Assembly: GCF_013401515.1 (NCBI RefSeq)
Contig: NZ_CP058530.1
Coordinates: 124,001 to 188,000, forward strand
DNA: 64,000 nucleotides
Source of the DNA: Halorarum halophilum
GTDB taxonomy: Archaea > Halobacteriota > Halobacteria > Halobacteriales > Haloferacaceae
Direction of reading: 5' to 3'
Of the stretch, positions 33,886 to 43,042 are shown piece after piece (within the stretch, counting starts at the first letter, position 1; the number at the start of each line of letters is the position of its first letter). The position numbers were made by a program, and so were the translations under genes. A model generated the notes under the pieces. That model worked only from the letters and a program-made list of their open reading frames with translations, had not been told where the DNA came from and did not search any database.

Positions 33886-34587
33886 ATGGTCCTCCCGATC
33901 GCGTTCGGCTGGCGCCACCTCCTGTTCGCGAACTGGCCCGTGGACGCCGACCTGATCGACGCCCACCTGCCCGACGCCCTCTCGGTCCAGACGTACGACG
34001 GCACCGGCTGGCTCTCGGTCGTCCCGCTCACGAACGTCCACGTCCGGCCGCGCGGCCTCCCGAGGGCCGCCGGCGTCACCCTCCCGGAACTGAACCTGCG
34101 GACGTACGCCACCTGCGAGGGGGAGCCGGGAACCTACTTCTTCAGCCTCGACGCGCAGGGGGTCGCGAGCGTCGTCGGCGCGCGGTTGCTCCACCACCTG
34201 CCGTACTTCTACGCGCGGATCGACCACCGGGTGGACGACGGGCGCGTCCGGTTCCGGAGCCGGCGGCTCCACCCCGGCGCGCGGCCGGCCCACTACGCGG
34301 CGAGCTACCGGCCGGACGGCGACCCCTTCGAGGCGGATCCCGGGTCGCTCGCCGAGTTCCTGACCGAGCGACGGCGGCTGTACACGCAGGGCTACGACGG
34401 CGCGGTCAGGTACACGGACGTGGAACACGACCGGTGGACGCTCTACCCCGCGTCCGTCTCGACGAAGCAGAACACGCTCTTCGAGGGGGACGGGTTCGAC
34501 CATCCCGACACGGAGCCCGTGTACTACTACACCCCCGGCACCGACGTCGTCACCAGCAGGAACAAGCGGTGGACGCCGACGGGGTGA
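33886..34587 (+). CDS. DUF2071 (YqjF-like) protein
   Basis: A 233-residue beta-rich protein from ATG 33886. The DUF2071 pattern is clear: WRHLLFANWPVDADLI, GWLSVVPLTNVHVRPRGLP, ELNLRTYATC...GTYFFSLDA and the C-terminal YPASVSTKQNTLFEG and YYYTPGTDV. No catalytic residues are known for the family. It stands alone, with an AT-poor upstream region containing a possible box ATTAAG (33857-33862). Function is unknown. Confidence 0.85.
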   Translation: MVLPIAFGWRHLLFANWPVDADLIDAHLPDALSVQTYDGTGWLSVVPLTNVHVRPRGLPRAAGVTLPELNLRTYATCEGEPGTYFFSLDAQGVASVVGARLLHHLPYFYARIDHRVDDGRVRFRSRRLHPGARPAHYAASYRPDGDPFEADPGSLAEFLTERRRLYTQGYDGAVRYTDVEHDRWTLYPASVSTKQNTLFEGDGFDHPDTEPVYYYTPGTDVVTSRNKRWTPTG

Positions 34588-34628
34588 GGCGGCCTCACCC
34601 CTCGTCGTCGCTCGCTCGGTAATCGGTC

Positions 34629-34648
34629 AAAAAAACCCCGCGACGGGG
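34629..34648 (-). terminator. Intrinsic-type terminator hairpin
   Basis: On the minus strand CCCCG-TCG-CGGGG (34648-34636) is followed by seven T residues (34635-34629). It lies about 50 bases beyond the stop codon of the minus-strand membrane protein at 34697-35371. Hairpin plus T-run is not the normal archaeal signal, but T-rich tracts do stop archaeal RNA polymerase, so this is a plausible 3' end. Confidence 0.6.
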
Positions 34649-34696
34649 ACGATCGAATCCCGCTCGCCGCCACGGAGGGACGCGGGACGGCCCGCG

Positions 34697-35371
34697 CTAC
34701 TCCTCGTCGTCCTCGCTCCCCTCCTCGGCGCTCGCCTCGCCCTCGCTCTCGTCGCCCTCGACCTCCTCGGCGACGCTCTCGGTGGTCTCCGCGACCTCCT
34801 CGATCTGCTCGGAAGCGTCCTCGCCGCCCTCCTGGACGCGGTCGGCGGTCTCCTCGCCGACCTGCTGAATCCGGTCGGCGGCCTGGTCGGTGACGGCGTC
34901 GATCCGCTGGGCCGCCCACCCGGCCCGGCTGGCCGTCATCTCGGCGACCGACTGGGTCCGGCCGCTGGCCTCGTCGATGTTCTCCCCGACGGAGCCGGAC
35001 CGCCGCTTCATCGCGTAGCCGAGCGCGGCGACGGCCCCGACGCGGAACAGCATCGAGAGGAAGCGTCGACCCCTGGAACGCCCGCCGGTGGACTCCTCGG
35101 TCGTCTCGGTGATCGACTCCGACATCAGGTCGGACCCCTCGTCGCCGCCGTCCATCGTCCGCCGCCACCGGACGAGGTAGCCGAGGGCCGCGCCGAACCC
35201 GACGAGCGTGAGGGTGCCGAGGATGCCCCGACCGCCGGACGACCCCTTCGTGTCGGAGTCCGGTGGCCCTCTCGCCGCCTCCTTGATCCCCTCCCGGACG
35301 GCGGTGCTCATCGATCTCGCCAACGTTTCCTTCCGCTCTTCTGTCAGAATACCGTCCGTACTTGCCCGCAT
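34697..35371 (-). CDS. Membrane-anchored apolipoprotein-like coiled-coil protein
   Basis: A 224-residue protein from ATG 35371. Two glycine-rich hydrophobic segments (GILGTLTLVGFGAALGYLV, about residues 50-68, and FLSMLFRVGAVAALGYAM, about 105-122) each end at a basic cluster. After residue 130 a long amphipathic, Glu/Gln-rich helix repeats Ala-Asp/Arg-x-x patterns (DQAADRIQQVGEETADRV), ending in an acidic tail. It probably sits in the membrane with the helix in the cytoplasm. I do not recognise a function; haloarchaea have many similar proteins of unknown role. Confidence 0.72.
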   Translation of the reverse strand: MRASTDGILTEERKETLARSMSTAVREGIKEAARGPPDSDTKGSSGGRGILGTLTLVGFGAALGYLVRWRRTMDGGDEGSDLMSESITETTEESTGGRSRGRRFLSMLFRVGAVAALGYAMKRRSGSVGENIDEASGRTQSVAEMTASRAGWAAQRIDAVTDQAADRIQQVGEETADRVQEGGEDASEQIEEVAETTESVAEEVEGDESEGEASAEEGSEDDEE

Positions 35372-35647
35372 GGTTCGAACGTACCGTAGTATGGGCAAAA
35401 CCGTTCGGCCTGCATATCCGGGTGAGGGCCCGCACACCTCGAACTGGCCATCGACGGGATCGGCCCGCGAGCGTTGTAGTGTATTCCTGTTAACTATCGG
35501 ACAACGCGCCCGAAACGTCGCCGTCTCCCCGAATCGTCCCCGGCGGGGAAGTCGACGGGCGTCGTACGCACTGTCACGGGTCGGATCGACCAGTGGCCCC
35601 GAAACGACAAAGAAGTTAAGAGAACGTCAGGTGTGGTATCAGCTAGT

Positions 35648-37156
35648 ATGGGAGCTACTGACGAGGCTGAACGGACGTACGGCGACATCGACGACGTCGA
35701 GGTCGCCCCGGAGGGCGGCTGGAACGCACAGTTCGTCGACGGCGAGTGGCGGTCGGCGGCCGGGCGGGACACGATCACGGTGAACGCGCCGGCGACCCGG
35801 AGTCCGGTGGGCGAGGTTCCCCGCGGGACGACGGACGACCTGGACGAGGCGTTCGCAGTCGCGGAGCGGGCCCAGCAGGAGTGGGCGAACACGCCCCCGC
35901 AGGCGCGCTCGCGGATCGTCTCGCGGGTCGCGTCCCTCCTGGAGGAACACGCCGGGGACGTCGCCCACCTGACCGCGATCGAGGGCGGCGGGGTTCGGGC
36001 GAAAGCCGAGTTCGAGGCCGGCGCGGCCGGCGGGGTGGCCGCACACGCCGCCGGGATGTCGCTCCGCAACCGGGGGGAGCAGTCCGACTCCATCGTCCCG
36101 GGGAAGGAGAACATCGTCGTCGAGGAGCCGGTCGGGGTCGTCGGGGTGATCACGCCGTGGAACTTCCCGCTCGTCCTCTCGATGCGGGCGGTCGCGCCGG
36201 CGCTCGCGCTCGGCAACGCCGTCGTCCTGAAGCCCGACGAGCACACCCCCGTCACCGGCGGCCTCCTGCTCGCCCGGCTGTTCGAGCTGGCGGGGCTTCC
36301 CGACGGCCTCCTCAACGTCGTCACCGGGTACGGCTCCGACGTCGGCGACCACCTCTCCGGCCACGAGACGCCGTCGGTCATCTCGTTCACCGGGTCGACC
36401 GAGGTGGGTCGCCGCGTGGCGAGGAACGCGGCCGAGAACCTCCACCTCCCCGCGCTGGAACTTGGCGGGAACAACGCACACGTGGTCACCGACGACGTCG
36501 ACCTCGACCGTGCGATCGAGGCGGGCGCGTTCGGGTCGTTCACCCACCAGGGCCAGGTGTGCATCTCCATCAACCGCCACCTCGTCCACGAGGACGTCTA
36601 CGACGAGTACGTCGCGGGACTCGCCGCGGCCGCGGAGAGCCTGCCGGTCGGCGACCCCCTCGACGAGGAGTCGGTCGTCGGGCCGATCGTCAACGAGTCG
36701 CAGTTCGAGCGGATGATCAGCTTCCTCGAGGACTCCATCGAGATGGGCGCCGAGGTCGAGGCGGGCGGCGACTACGACGACCCGTACGTGGAGCCGACGG
36801 TGCTCTCGAACGCCACCAACGGGATGCCGACGGCGTGCAACGAGCACTTCGGCCCCATCGCGCCCGTCATCCCCTTCTCGAGCGACGAGGAGGCCGTGGA
36901 ACTCGCCAACGACACGGAGTTCGGACTGTCCGGGTCCGTCCACTGCCGGGACGTCGGACGGGCACGGTCGATCGCCGACCGGATGGAGACCGGGATGGTC
37001 CACATCAACGACCAGCCGCTCAACGACGACCCGCAGGCGCCGTTCGGCGGCGTGAAAGCGTCGGGAATGGGGCGGTACAACGATCGGTGGATCGCGGACG
37101 AGTTCACGACCACCCGGTGGATCTCCGTCCAGCACGAGCCCCGCGACTACCACTGA
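35648..37156 (+). CDS. Aldehyde dehydrogenase family protein
   Basis: A 502-residue NAD(P)-dependent dehydrogenase from ATG 35648. Catalytic features are present: Asn in ITPWNFPLV, the cofactor loop FTGSTEVGR, the general base Glu in ALELGGNN and the nucleophile Cys in HQGQVCISINR. Length and the C-terminal PFGGVKASGMGRYN match succinate-semialdehyde or benzaldehyde-type members. It oxidises an aldehyde to the acid in the cytoplasm. An AT-rich box about 30-40 bases upstream serves as promoter. Substrate is not determinable. Confidence 0.9.
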   Translation: MGATDEAERTYGDIDDVEVAPEGGWNAQFVDGEWRSAAGRDTITVNAPATRSPVGEVPRGTTDDLDEAFAVAERAQQEWANTPPQARSRIVSRVASLLEEHAGDVAHLTAIEGGGVRAKAEFEAGAAGGVAAHAAGMSLRNRGEQSDSIVPGKENIVVEEPVGVVGVITPWNFPLVLSMRAVAPALALGNAVVLKPDEHTPVTGGLLLARLFELAGLPDGLLNVVTGYGSDVGDHLSGHETPSVISFTGSTEVGRRVARNAAENLHLPALELGGNNAHVVTDDVDLDRAIEAGAFGSFTHQGQVCISINRHLVHEDVYDEYVAGLAAAAESLPVGDPLDEESVVGPIVNESQFERMISFLEDSIEMGAEVEAGGDYDDPYVEPTVLSNATNGMPTACNEHFGPIAPVIPFSSDEEAVELANDTEFGLSGSVHCRDVGRARSIADRMETGMVHINDQPLNDDPQAPFGGVKASGMGRYNDRWIADEFTTTRWISVQHEPRDYH

Positions 37157-37407
37157 CGACAGCGTCGATCGCGTCCTCGCCGGCCGACGGGCGGCACGGA
37201 CCGACCCTTTTACGCGGGGGCCCTCCCGGGAAGGTGGACTCGAACCGCTCACGGGAGCACGGCCGTCGCGGTAACGGAACGTATAAGTCCGTTATCCCTT
37301 TTACACCGTACAAACATTAGCTGGCCGAGAAAACACGGTATGTTCCCGGGCCGGAGCGAAGTAAGCGAATGCTATATGTGTAACCACAGAATGGGTCTCA
37401 GGTAGAC

Positions 37408-38874
37408 GTGACCGACGGTTCCAGGAAGCGGAGGGGCGGCGACTGGTTGGGGCGGAGCGCCACGTACGTCGTTCTCTTGCTCCTTTTCCTCTCGCTCGTG
37501 ACGGCCCCGGCCGCCGCGGCCGCGGGTGTCGAACGGACCACGCAGGGTCCGACGATCGGGAACGTGTCGTTCCAGGAGGGCAGCGGGCTGGCCGACGTAC
37601 AGGGGAACACGACGTTCCTCTGGCTGGGCGAACCACAGACCCTTACGGTCCAGGTCGGCGACGACGGGAAGATCACCGGCCGCGAGCTGTGCGTCTTCTC
37701 GAGGCCGGAGCCGAGCGGCTCCTCGCAGGAACTCGCCTGCGAGCCCATCCGTTCGGCCGGGCAGAACAACGTCACCGTCGACAGCTGGCCCGAGGACCTC
37801 ACCGGCGAACAGACGGTCACGGTCACCATCAGGAGCGTCGTCAACTCGAGCAACGTGACCGACGAGACGACGCTCCCCGTCCACGTCCTCAACCGGACGG
37901 ACGACCTCGACAGCGACGGCCTGACGAACGAGGAGGAGGTCGAGGCCGGGACGGACATCCACTCGGCCGACACGGACAAGGACGGGGTCGAGGACGGTCC
38001 CGAGGTGAACACCTACGGGACGAACCCGACCGACCCGGACACCGACAGCGACGGGCTCCGGGACAACACCGAGATAAACGGCGGGACGAACGTCACCGTC
38101 CCGGACTCGGACGGCGACAGCCTCCTCGACGGCGAGGAGGTCAACCAGCACGACACCGACCCCCTCAACCCGGACACGGACGGTGACGGGCTGAACGACG
38201 GCGAGGAGGTCAACCAGCACGACACCGACCCGAACAACCCCGATTCCGACGGTGACGGGCTGAACGACGGCGAGGAGATCAACGAGCACGACACCGACCC
38301 GCTCGAGCCGGACACGGACGGCGACGGGCTGAACGACGGCGAGGAGGTCAACCGGTACGGCACCGACCCGGACAGCGCGGACACCGACGGCGACGGGCTC
38401 GGGGACGGCACGGAACGGCGGATCGGCACCTCCCCGACCTCGTCGGCCGACGTGCTCGTGCTCGGATTCGTGGTCCTGCTCGCGCTCGTCGGGGCCGGCT
38501 ACGCGCTCACCCGAATAGACCGCGAGGAGGCGCTCGACCGGCTCCCGTTCTCCCTCGGATCGGGCGGCGCGGACAGGCGGAACCGGGCGAACGGGAGCGC
38601 CGGCCGGGCGCCGACGAACCCGGGGAACGACGGGTACTCGGACACCGAGGTGCTGACCGACGAGGATCGCGTGATGAAGCTCCTGCGCGAGTACGGCGGC
38701 CCCATGCCCCAGAAGGAGCTCTCCGACGAGACCGGCTGGTCCGCCTCGAAGGTGAGCCGCCTGCTCTCGAGCATGGAGGAGGACGACAAGATCACGAAGA
38801 TCACGATCGGCCGCGAGAACGTCATCAAACTCGGCGGCGAACACCAGAACAGCCCCTTCGACCAGGAACGGTAG
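37408..38874 (+). CDS. Surface Ca-binding (TSP3-repeat) protein with cytoplasmic HTH domain
   Basis: A 488-residue single-pass membrane protein from GTG 37408. The order is a signal peptide (about 15-40), an extracellular beta-domain (42-162) with several N-x-S/T sites, then eight aspartate-rich thrombospondin-type-3 repeats (about 165-335) of the type DTDGDGLNDGEEV, a calcium-binding pattern. A membrane helix follows at about 348-368, a flexible linker, and a C-terminal winged helix (about 416-475, KELSDETGWSASKVSRLLSSME). The layout places calcium-binding repeats outside and a DNA-binding domain inside, suggesting a one-protein signal-transducing regulator. Direct action on DNA is inferred. 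Confidence 0.8.
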   Translation: MTDGSRKRRGGDWLGRSATYVVLLLLFLSLVTAPAAAAAGVERTTQGPTIGNVSFQEGSGLADVQGNTTFLWLGEPQTLTVQVGDDGKITGRELCVFSRPEPSGSSQELACEPIRSAGQNNVTVDSWPEDLTGEQTVTVTIRSVVNSSNVTDETTLPVHVLNRTDDLDSDGLTNEEEVEAGTDIHSADTDKDGVEDGPEVNTYGTNPTDPDTDSDGLRDNTEINGGTNVTVPDSDGDSLLDGEEVNQHDTDPLNPDTDGDGLNDGEEVNQHDTDPNNPDSDGDGLNDGEEINEHDTDPLEPDTDGDGLNDGEEVNRYGTDPDSADTDGDGLGDGTERRIGTSPTSSADVLVLGFVVLLALVGAGYALTRIDREEALDRLPFSLGSGGADRRNRANGSAGRAPTNPGNDGYSDTEVLTDEDRVMKLLREYGGPMPQKELSDETGWSASKVSRLLSSMEEDDKITKITIGRENVIKLGGEHQNSPFDQER

Positions 38875-39113
38875 TCGCCCGTCGTCGCGGCGGGGGAAGG
38901 GATCGGTCCGCGCCCGGCGAGCGGGCCGACACCGACGCGGTTCTAGCGGCGTTCACGACGGTCCCCCAGGCGACCGTACGGCCCCATCCTGCAATCAGAT
39001 GGTAAGTAAACCTTCGGTAAACAGTTGCAAACCCTTTCAAACACGTCCATTGGGTGCAATTCGACCGAACAATCTCGAGTACATATGACCCCGCTCCTCT
39101 CTGTACCGACCAC

Positions 39114-39404
39114 ATGCACGAGTTGACGGGATTCCAGCGCGACCTCCTGTTCGTCCTCAGCGGGATCGGCACCTCGAACGGCCAGCAGCTGAAGCGCGAA
39201 CTGCAGCGCACGCTCGACCAGTCCGTCCTGTCGGGACGGATCTACAGCAACCTCGAGACGCTCGTCGAGGGGGGGTACGTACTGAAGAGCGAGCGCGACG
39301 GGCGGACGAACGAGTACCGCCTCTCCTCGCGGGGGGAGGAGGTGATCCGGGGCCGGTTCGAGTGGCAACGTCGGCAGGCGGACCCGAGCCTGGTCGTGAA
39401 GTAG
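39114..39404 (+). CDS. PadR-family regulator (first of two)
   Basis: A 96-residue protein from ATG 39114; upstream in-frame codons are rejected because an ACATATGACC box sits about 30 bases before this ATG. The winged helix runs from LTGFQRDLLFVLSGIG through LKRELQ and SGRIYSNLETLVEGGYV to a wing (KSERDGRTNEYRL). This is the PadR pattern found in many haloarchaeal regulators. The paralogue at 42752-43042 shares the start F/LTxFQRDLLF and the same length. It is divergent in position from the PAP2 gene and may control it. Confidence 0.86.
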   Translation: MHELTGFQRDLLFVLSGIGTSNGQQLKRELQRTLDQSVLSGRIYSNLETLVEGGYVLKSERDGRTNEYRLSSRGEEVIRGRFEWQRRQADPSLVVK

Positions 39405-39453
39405 CGACCGCGCAACGATCCGCAACGACGGGAGGTCCGCTGGCCGACGTTTT

Positions 39454-40236
39454 TCACCGCAGACGAGTGGCGAACCATACGCAGAACGCGCCGAGCAGAC
39501 ACCCGGCCACCACGTCGGTCGCCCAGTGGATGCCGAGGTACATGGTCGAGAACACGACGCTCGCCGCGATCGGGATCGCGACGAGGGGCCACCGGGGGAA
39601 CCGCTCGCGCGTCTCCCACGCGAACAGGGCGATCGTGACCGAGAGCGACGTGTGCAGCGACGGGAAGACGTTCGTGTTCGTGTTGACCTGACTCGTGAGG
39701 ATCTGGGTCTGCGGGTAGGTCGCGTACAGCAGCGGCTCGACCTCGGTGGGGAGCATGTTCCGCGGGCCGTAGGAGACGAACAGCGTGTACAGCAGGAGGC
39801 CGATTACGTAGTTGAGCGCGACGCCGATCGAGGCCCGCTTCAGCGGGCGGAGGTCCTCGATGGACGCGTACGCGACGAAGGGGAACGAGAGCAGGAAGAC
39901 GTAGCCGCAGAGGTATACCGTCGCCAGGTACGCCGTGAGCCACGGCGTCGCGAGCGACTGCAGGTCCGCGACGAACGACCCCTCGATACCGTGGATCGCG
40001 CCCGTGATGTTCCACCCGATGACCTCCGACACCTCCGGCGAGACGGTTCGAAGCGCCTTGTTGACGCCGAGGACCGCGAAGAGGAGCCCGATCCACTGGA
40101 GCACCTCCCGTGGGCGCGACCGCAGGTTGTCCACGACCCCCGCGAGGCCGTCGCGACCGAGCAGCGCGACCGCGGTGACGGCCGTCGCGAGCGCCGCTCC
40201 ACCGACCACGACGGCGGTGACGAGGAGCAGGGACAC
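39454..40236 (-). CDS. PAP2-superfamily membrane phosphatase / lipid head-group transferase
   Basis: A 260-residue membrane protein with about six helices. Motifs are the SYGPRN segment, FPSLHTSLSVT (histidine nucleophile region) and YLGIHWATDVV (second His and Asp). The FPSLHT form resembles the PAP2_3/Aur1-type enzymes that handle inositol phospholipids, rather than classical PSGH phosphatases. It probably acts on a lipid phosphate at the cell surface. It lies 20 bases downstream of the permuted solute-binding protein on the same strand and is likely in its operon. Confidence 0.8.
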   Translation of the reverse strand: MSLLLVTAVVVGGAALATAVTAVALLGRDGLAGVVDNLRSRPREVLQWIGLLFAVLGVNKALRTVSPEVSEVIGWNITGAIHGIEGSFVADLQSLATPWLTAYLATVYLCGYVFLLSFPFVAYASIEDLRPLKRASIGVALNYVIGLLLYTLFVSYGPRNMLPTEVEPLLYATYPQTQILTSQVNTNTNVFPSLHTSLSVTIALFAWETRERFPRWPLVAIPIAASVVFSTMYLGIHWATDVVAGCLLGAFCVWFATRLR

Positions 40237-40255
40237 GGCTACGAACTCCCCCCCA

Positions 40256-42163
40256 TCACCGTGTCAGGAGCCTGCCGTCCGACGAGTACCGGTAGCCGGC
40301 CTCCCGGAAGTTCTCGCGGGCCTTGTCCACGTCCAGGTGTCCGTTCTCCCCTGCGAACGGGACCACGATGTCGCTCGCCCCGCCGCCGAGGTCGGGGGAG
40401 AGCGGCCCGTCGCGGCCGAGGGGGCTGACCGCCGGCTCCGCGAAGCCGCCGAAGAACTCCTCGACGAGGGACTCCCTGTCGAGGAGGGCGGCGACGGCCC
40501 GGCGGAAGCGGGTGTTGCTGTTCGGCGCCTCCCTGACGTTGAACCCGACGTGGTAGAACGCGTTCGGATGGGTGACCCGGAGCGCGAGGTCCGGCGCGCC
40601 CCCGATGTCGGGGACGGTCTCCGGCGGGACCGGCGAGGCCGTCGCATCGGCCGAGCCCCCCGCGACGAGTTCGACCGCCGCGGCCCCCGACGGCACGACG
40701 GAGAACTCGAGCGCGTCGAACGCGAACCCGCCGGCGTACCGCGCCGGGGGGCCCTCGATCGACTCCCGCGCGAGGAAGTGGTCGTCGAACCGCGTCAGGA
40801 CGAGCGACTCCTTCTCCTTCGACCGGTCGAACCGCAGCGGCCCGCTCCCGACGGGGGTCGGGTTGTCCCAGACGAGCGCCTCGGTGATCGAGTCCGCCGC
40901 CGCGAGCCCCGCGATGCTCGCCGGTTCGTTCCGATCTGCCCACTCGAGTTCGGGGAGGATGGGGGCCGCGAACGCCGCGGCGGCGACCCGACGGCTCGTC
41001 GGCCCGAACTCGAGCTCGACCCGGTCGTCCCCCCGAACCGACACCGACTCCACGAGCGACGCCTCCCGGCGGTAGTTCGGGGCCGGAACGGCGTTCTCGA
41101 GGGCGCCGAGGGAGGTGTCGGCGAGGAACCGGTAGGTGAATGCGACGTCGGCGGCGGTGAGCGGTTCGCCGTCGTGCCACGTGAGGTCCTCGCGGAGCGT
41201 CACGACCGCCGTCAGTCCATCGCCGTCCGCGCCGCCCCCCCACTCCCAGTCGGACGCGAGCCACGGGCCGACGGACCCGTCGATCCACCGACCCAGCGAG
41301 TCGTAGATCAGCCCCGTGACGGCGGTTCCGGTCCGGTACTCCACGGCGAGCGGGTTCAGGTTCTCGGTCGGCCGCGAGTCCCCGAGGGTCACCCGGAGCC
41401 GCGACTCCTCCGACCGATCGCCAGCCGGCCGCCCGGTGACGGCGTCGAGTTCCGCGTTCGTCCGGCTCGTCTGGGGTCGACCGGCTTCGAGGTAGTGCAG
41501 CGACGTCGACGCTCCGTCGGACGCCCAGCCCGTGACCCGGTCGGTGTGTGCGGTCCTGATCTCCTCGGGGAACGCGAGGACCGAGAACGGCTGGTCGCGA
41601 ACGACGACGCGCTCGATCTCACGCAGGGTCCGCTGGCGCGCCGTGCCCGACTGACCGCGCTGGGCGTCGAGCAGTTCGTCGAGTTCCAGGCTGGCGTAGC
41701 CGAACGGGTTCCCCCACCCCGGTTCGCCGTTGAACCGGGAGTGGAGCAGCGGCCGGAGGAAGTCGGGGTCGTGCGCGTGGGGGAACCGTGCGACGTACAG
41801 GTCGAACTTCTGGTTCAGGAGGACGTCGCGGTACAGCTCCTCCCGGCTCGCCAGCACCACCTGCGCGTCGACGCCGACGGTCGTGAGCCGGTCGGCGAGC
41901 GTGCGGGCCACGGTCGTCGCGCGCGTGTCGGCGTCCGCGGGGACGGTCTTGATCGAGAGCGACAGCTGTTCGGGGCTATCCCGGCCCACGAGTGCCCGCG
42001 ATCGCTGGATGCACCCGCTTCCGACGAGGGACGCCGCCCCCGCGAGGACCGCGCGTCGTCGCACGGAGGGGCCGGAACCGCTCCCGTCGCCGTCGGTGGG
42101 AGGACCGGAGTCGCTCGCGTCGTCGGCGGCGGAGGGCGGAGTCGAGTGGTCGCTGGATACCAT
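40256..42163 (-). CDS. Family-5 solute-binding lipoprotein with circularly permuted lobes
   Basis: A 635-residue lipoprotein: Arg-rich RRRAVLAGAASLVGSGC, lipobox Cys51. The first folded part (about 66-230) matches the C-terminal lobe of peptide/nickel-type solute-binding proteins: LSLSIKTVPADADTRATTVA, LYRDVLLNQKFDLYVARF, PDFLRPLLHSRF. The second part (about 255-635) matches the N-terminal lobe: LNPLAVEYRTGTAVTGLIYDSLGRW, LREDLTWHDGEPLTAADVAFTYRFL, and ends DVDKARENFREAGYRYSSDG, where a normal protein would continue into the C-lobe. The lobes are thus in reverse order. No permease is adjacent. Ligand is unknown. Confidence 0.82.
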   Translation of the reverse strand: MVSSDHSTPPSAADDASDSGPPTDGDGSGSGPSVRRRAVLAGAASLVGSGCIQRSRALVGRDSPEQLSLSIKTVPADADTRATTVARTLADRLTTVGVDAQVVLASREELYRDVLLNQKFDLYVARFPHAHDPDFLRPLLHSRFNGEPGWGNPFGYASLELDELLDAQRGQSGTARQRTLREIERVVVRDQPFSVLAFPEEIRTAHTDRVTGWASDGASTSLHYLEAGRPQTSRTNAELDAVTGRPAGDRSEESRLRVTLGDSRPTENLNPLAVEYRTGTAVTGLIYDSLGRWIDGSVGPWLASDWEWGGGADGDGLTAVVTLREDLTWHDGEPLTAADVAFTYRFLADTSLGALENAVPAPNYRREASLVESVSVRGDDRVELEFGPTSRRVAAAAFAAPILPELEWADRNEPASIAGLAAADSITEALVWDNPTPVGSGPLRFDRSKEKESLVLTRFDDHFLARESIEGPPARYAGGFAFDALEFSVVPSGAAAVELVAGGSADATASPVPPETVPDIGGAPDLALRVTHPNAFYHVGFNVREAPNSNTRFRRAVAALLDRESLVEEFFGGFAEPAVSPLGRDGPLSPDLGGGASDIVVPFAGENGHLDVDKARENFREAGYRYSSDGRLLTR

Positions 42164-42384
42164 GTGAGGGGAGGGTCGTCCACGTGGACGAGGTCGGAAG
42201 ACGTTATTACGCGATTGTTAAGTTGCCGAATCGGCCGTCGAGGCCGCTCCGAACCCCGCCGCGAGCGCGCCCTCCCTCCCGTTCCAGTCGCGGGTCCGTC
42301 AGGTACGCGCCAGTGTCGCGCGCGGGACGCCGTGTCACCCGTCGCGTGTCGCCCGTCGTGGGTCGTATCGGACGCGGGGCGGGT

Positions 42385-42552
42385 TCACGGGTAGAAGTAT
42401 ATCCCGAACTCGGCGCCGCACCGGTCGCAGGTCACGTCGCTTCCGAGCAGCGGGGCCTCCCCGGCGGGCGGCGCGGCGTCCTGCGGGTCGACGTCCGGAA
42501 CCGGGCCGAACGCGGTCTCGCAACTCGGACACTCCGGGTTGACAGCGGCCAT
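42385..42552 (-). CDS. Small zinc-ribbon protein
   Basis: A 55-residue protein. Two CxxC knuckles, CPSCE at residues 8-12 and CDRCG near 45-49, separated by an acidic loop, fit a one-zinc ribbon; the end is aromatic (FGIYFYP). Codon use fits coding. It lies between the solute-binding protein gene and a PadR gene with no clear operon partner. The role is unknown, as for most haloarchaeal mini zinc fingers. Confidence 0.72.
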   Translation of the reverse strand: MAAVNPECPSCETAFGPVPDVDPQDAAPPAGEAPLLGSDVTCDRCGAEFGIYFYP

Positions 42553-42751
42553 GGTCGAGCGAACTGTTCGTCCCGCAGTAGCTTTGCTATCGACACGATA
42601 AGCGCCGCCGCTCCGACCCGCTCCCGACGGGTCCGGGCCGGCCCGGACGTTCGCGGACGGTTGCACGGGCGAGCGGAACCCCTTAGATGGGATATAAGTA
42701 TCCGGACCGGGCGACGACGTGTCCTCGCGCCACCAGCGCGCGTGACACCGC

Positions 42752-43042
42752 ATGTTCGATCTCACCGCATTCCAACGCGACCTGCTGTTCACGATATCGG
42801 GCTTCGAGGAACCTCACGGGCTGAAGCTGAAGCGCAGCCTCCAGGAGGACTACGAGGAGGAGATCAGCAACGGTCGCCTCTACCCCAACCTGGGCGAACT
42901 CGTCGACCGGGGACTCATCAGGAAGGGAAAACTGGACGACCGGGCCAACACGTACCAGATCACGCGGGAGGGGCTTCGCGTGCTCCGGCGCCGGCGCCAG
43001 TGGGAGGAACGGTCCGTTCCGGACGGGCTCGTCGGGACGTAG
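42752..43042 (+). CDS. PadR-family regulator (second of two)
   Basis: A 96-residue winged-helix protein from ATG 42752. The pattern LTAFQRDLLFTISG, LKRSLQ, NGRLYPNLGELVDRGLI and a basic wing (KGKLDDRANTYQI) is the PadR fold. It shares length and many positions with the protein at 39114-39404, so the two are paralogues flanking the permuted solute-binding gene. The downstream arylsulfotransferase-like gene begins 220 bases later with its own promoter. The controlled gene is unknown. Confidence 0.87.
   Translation: MFDLTAFQRDLLFTISGFEEPHGLKLKRSLQEDYEEEISNGRLYPNLGELVDRGLIRKGKLDDRANTYQITREGLRVLRRRRQWEERSVPDGLVGT

Noticed and set aside
38019-38420. DNA-level tandem repeat in the TSP3 region as a possible microsatellite
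   Set aside because: The repeats encode the calcium-binding units of one protein in frame, so they are a coding feature.
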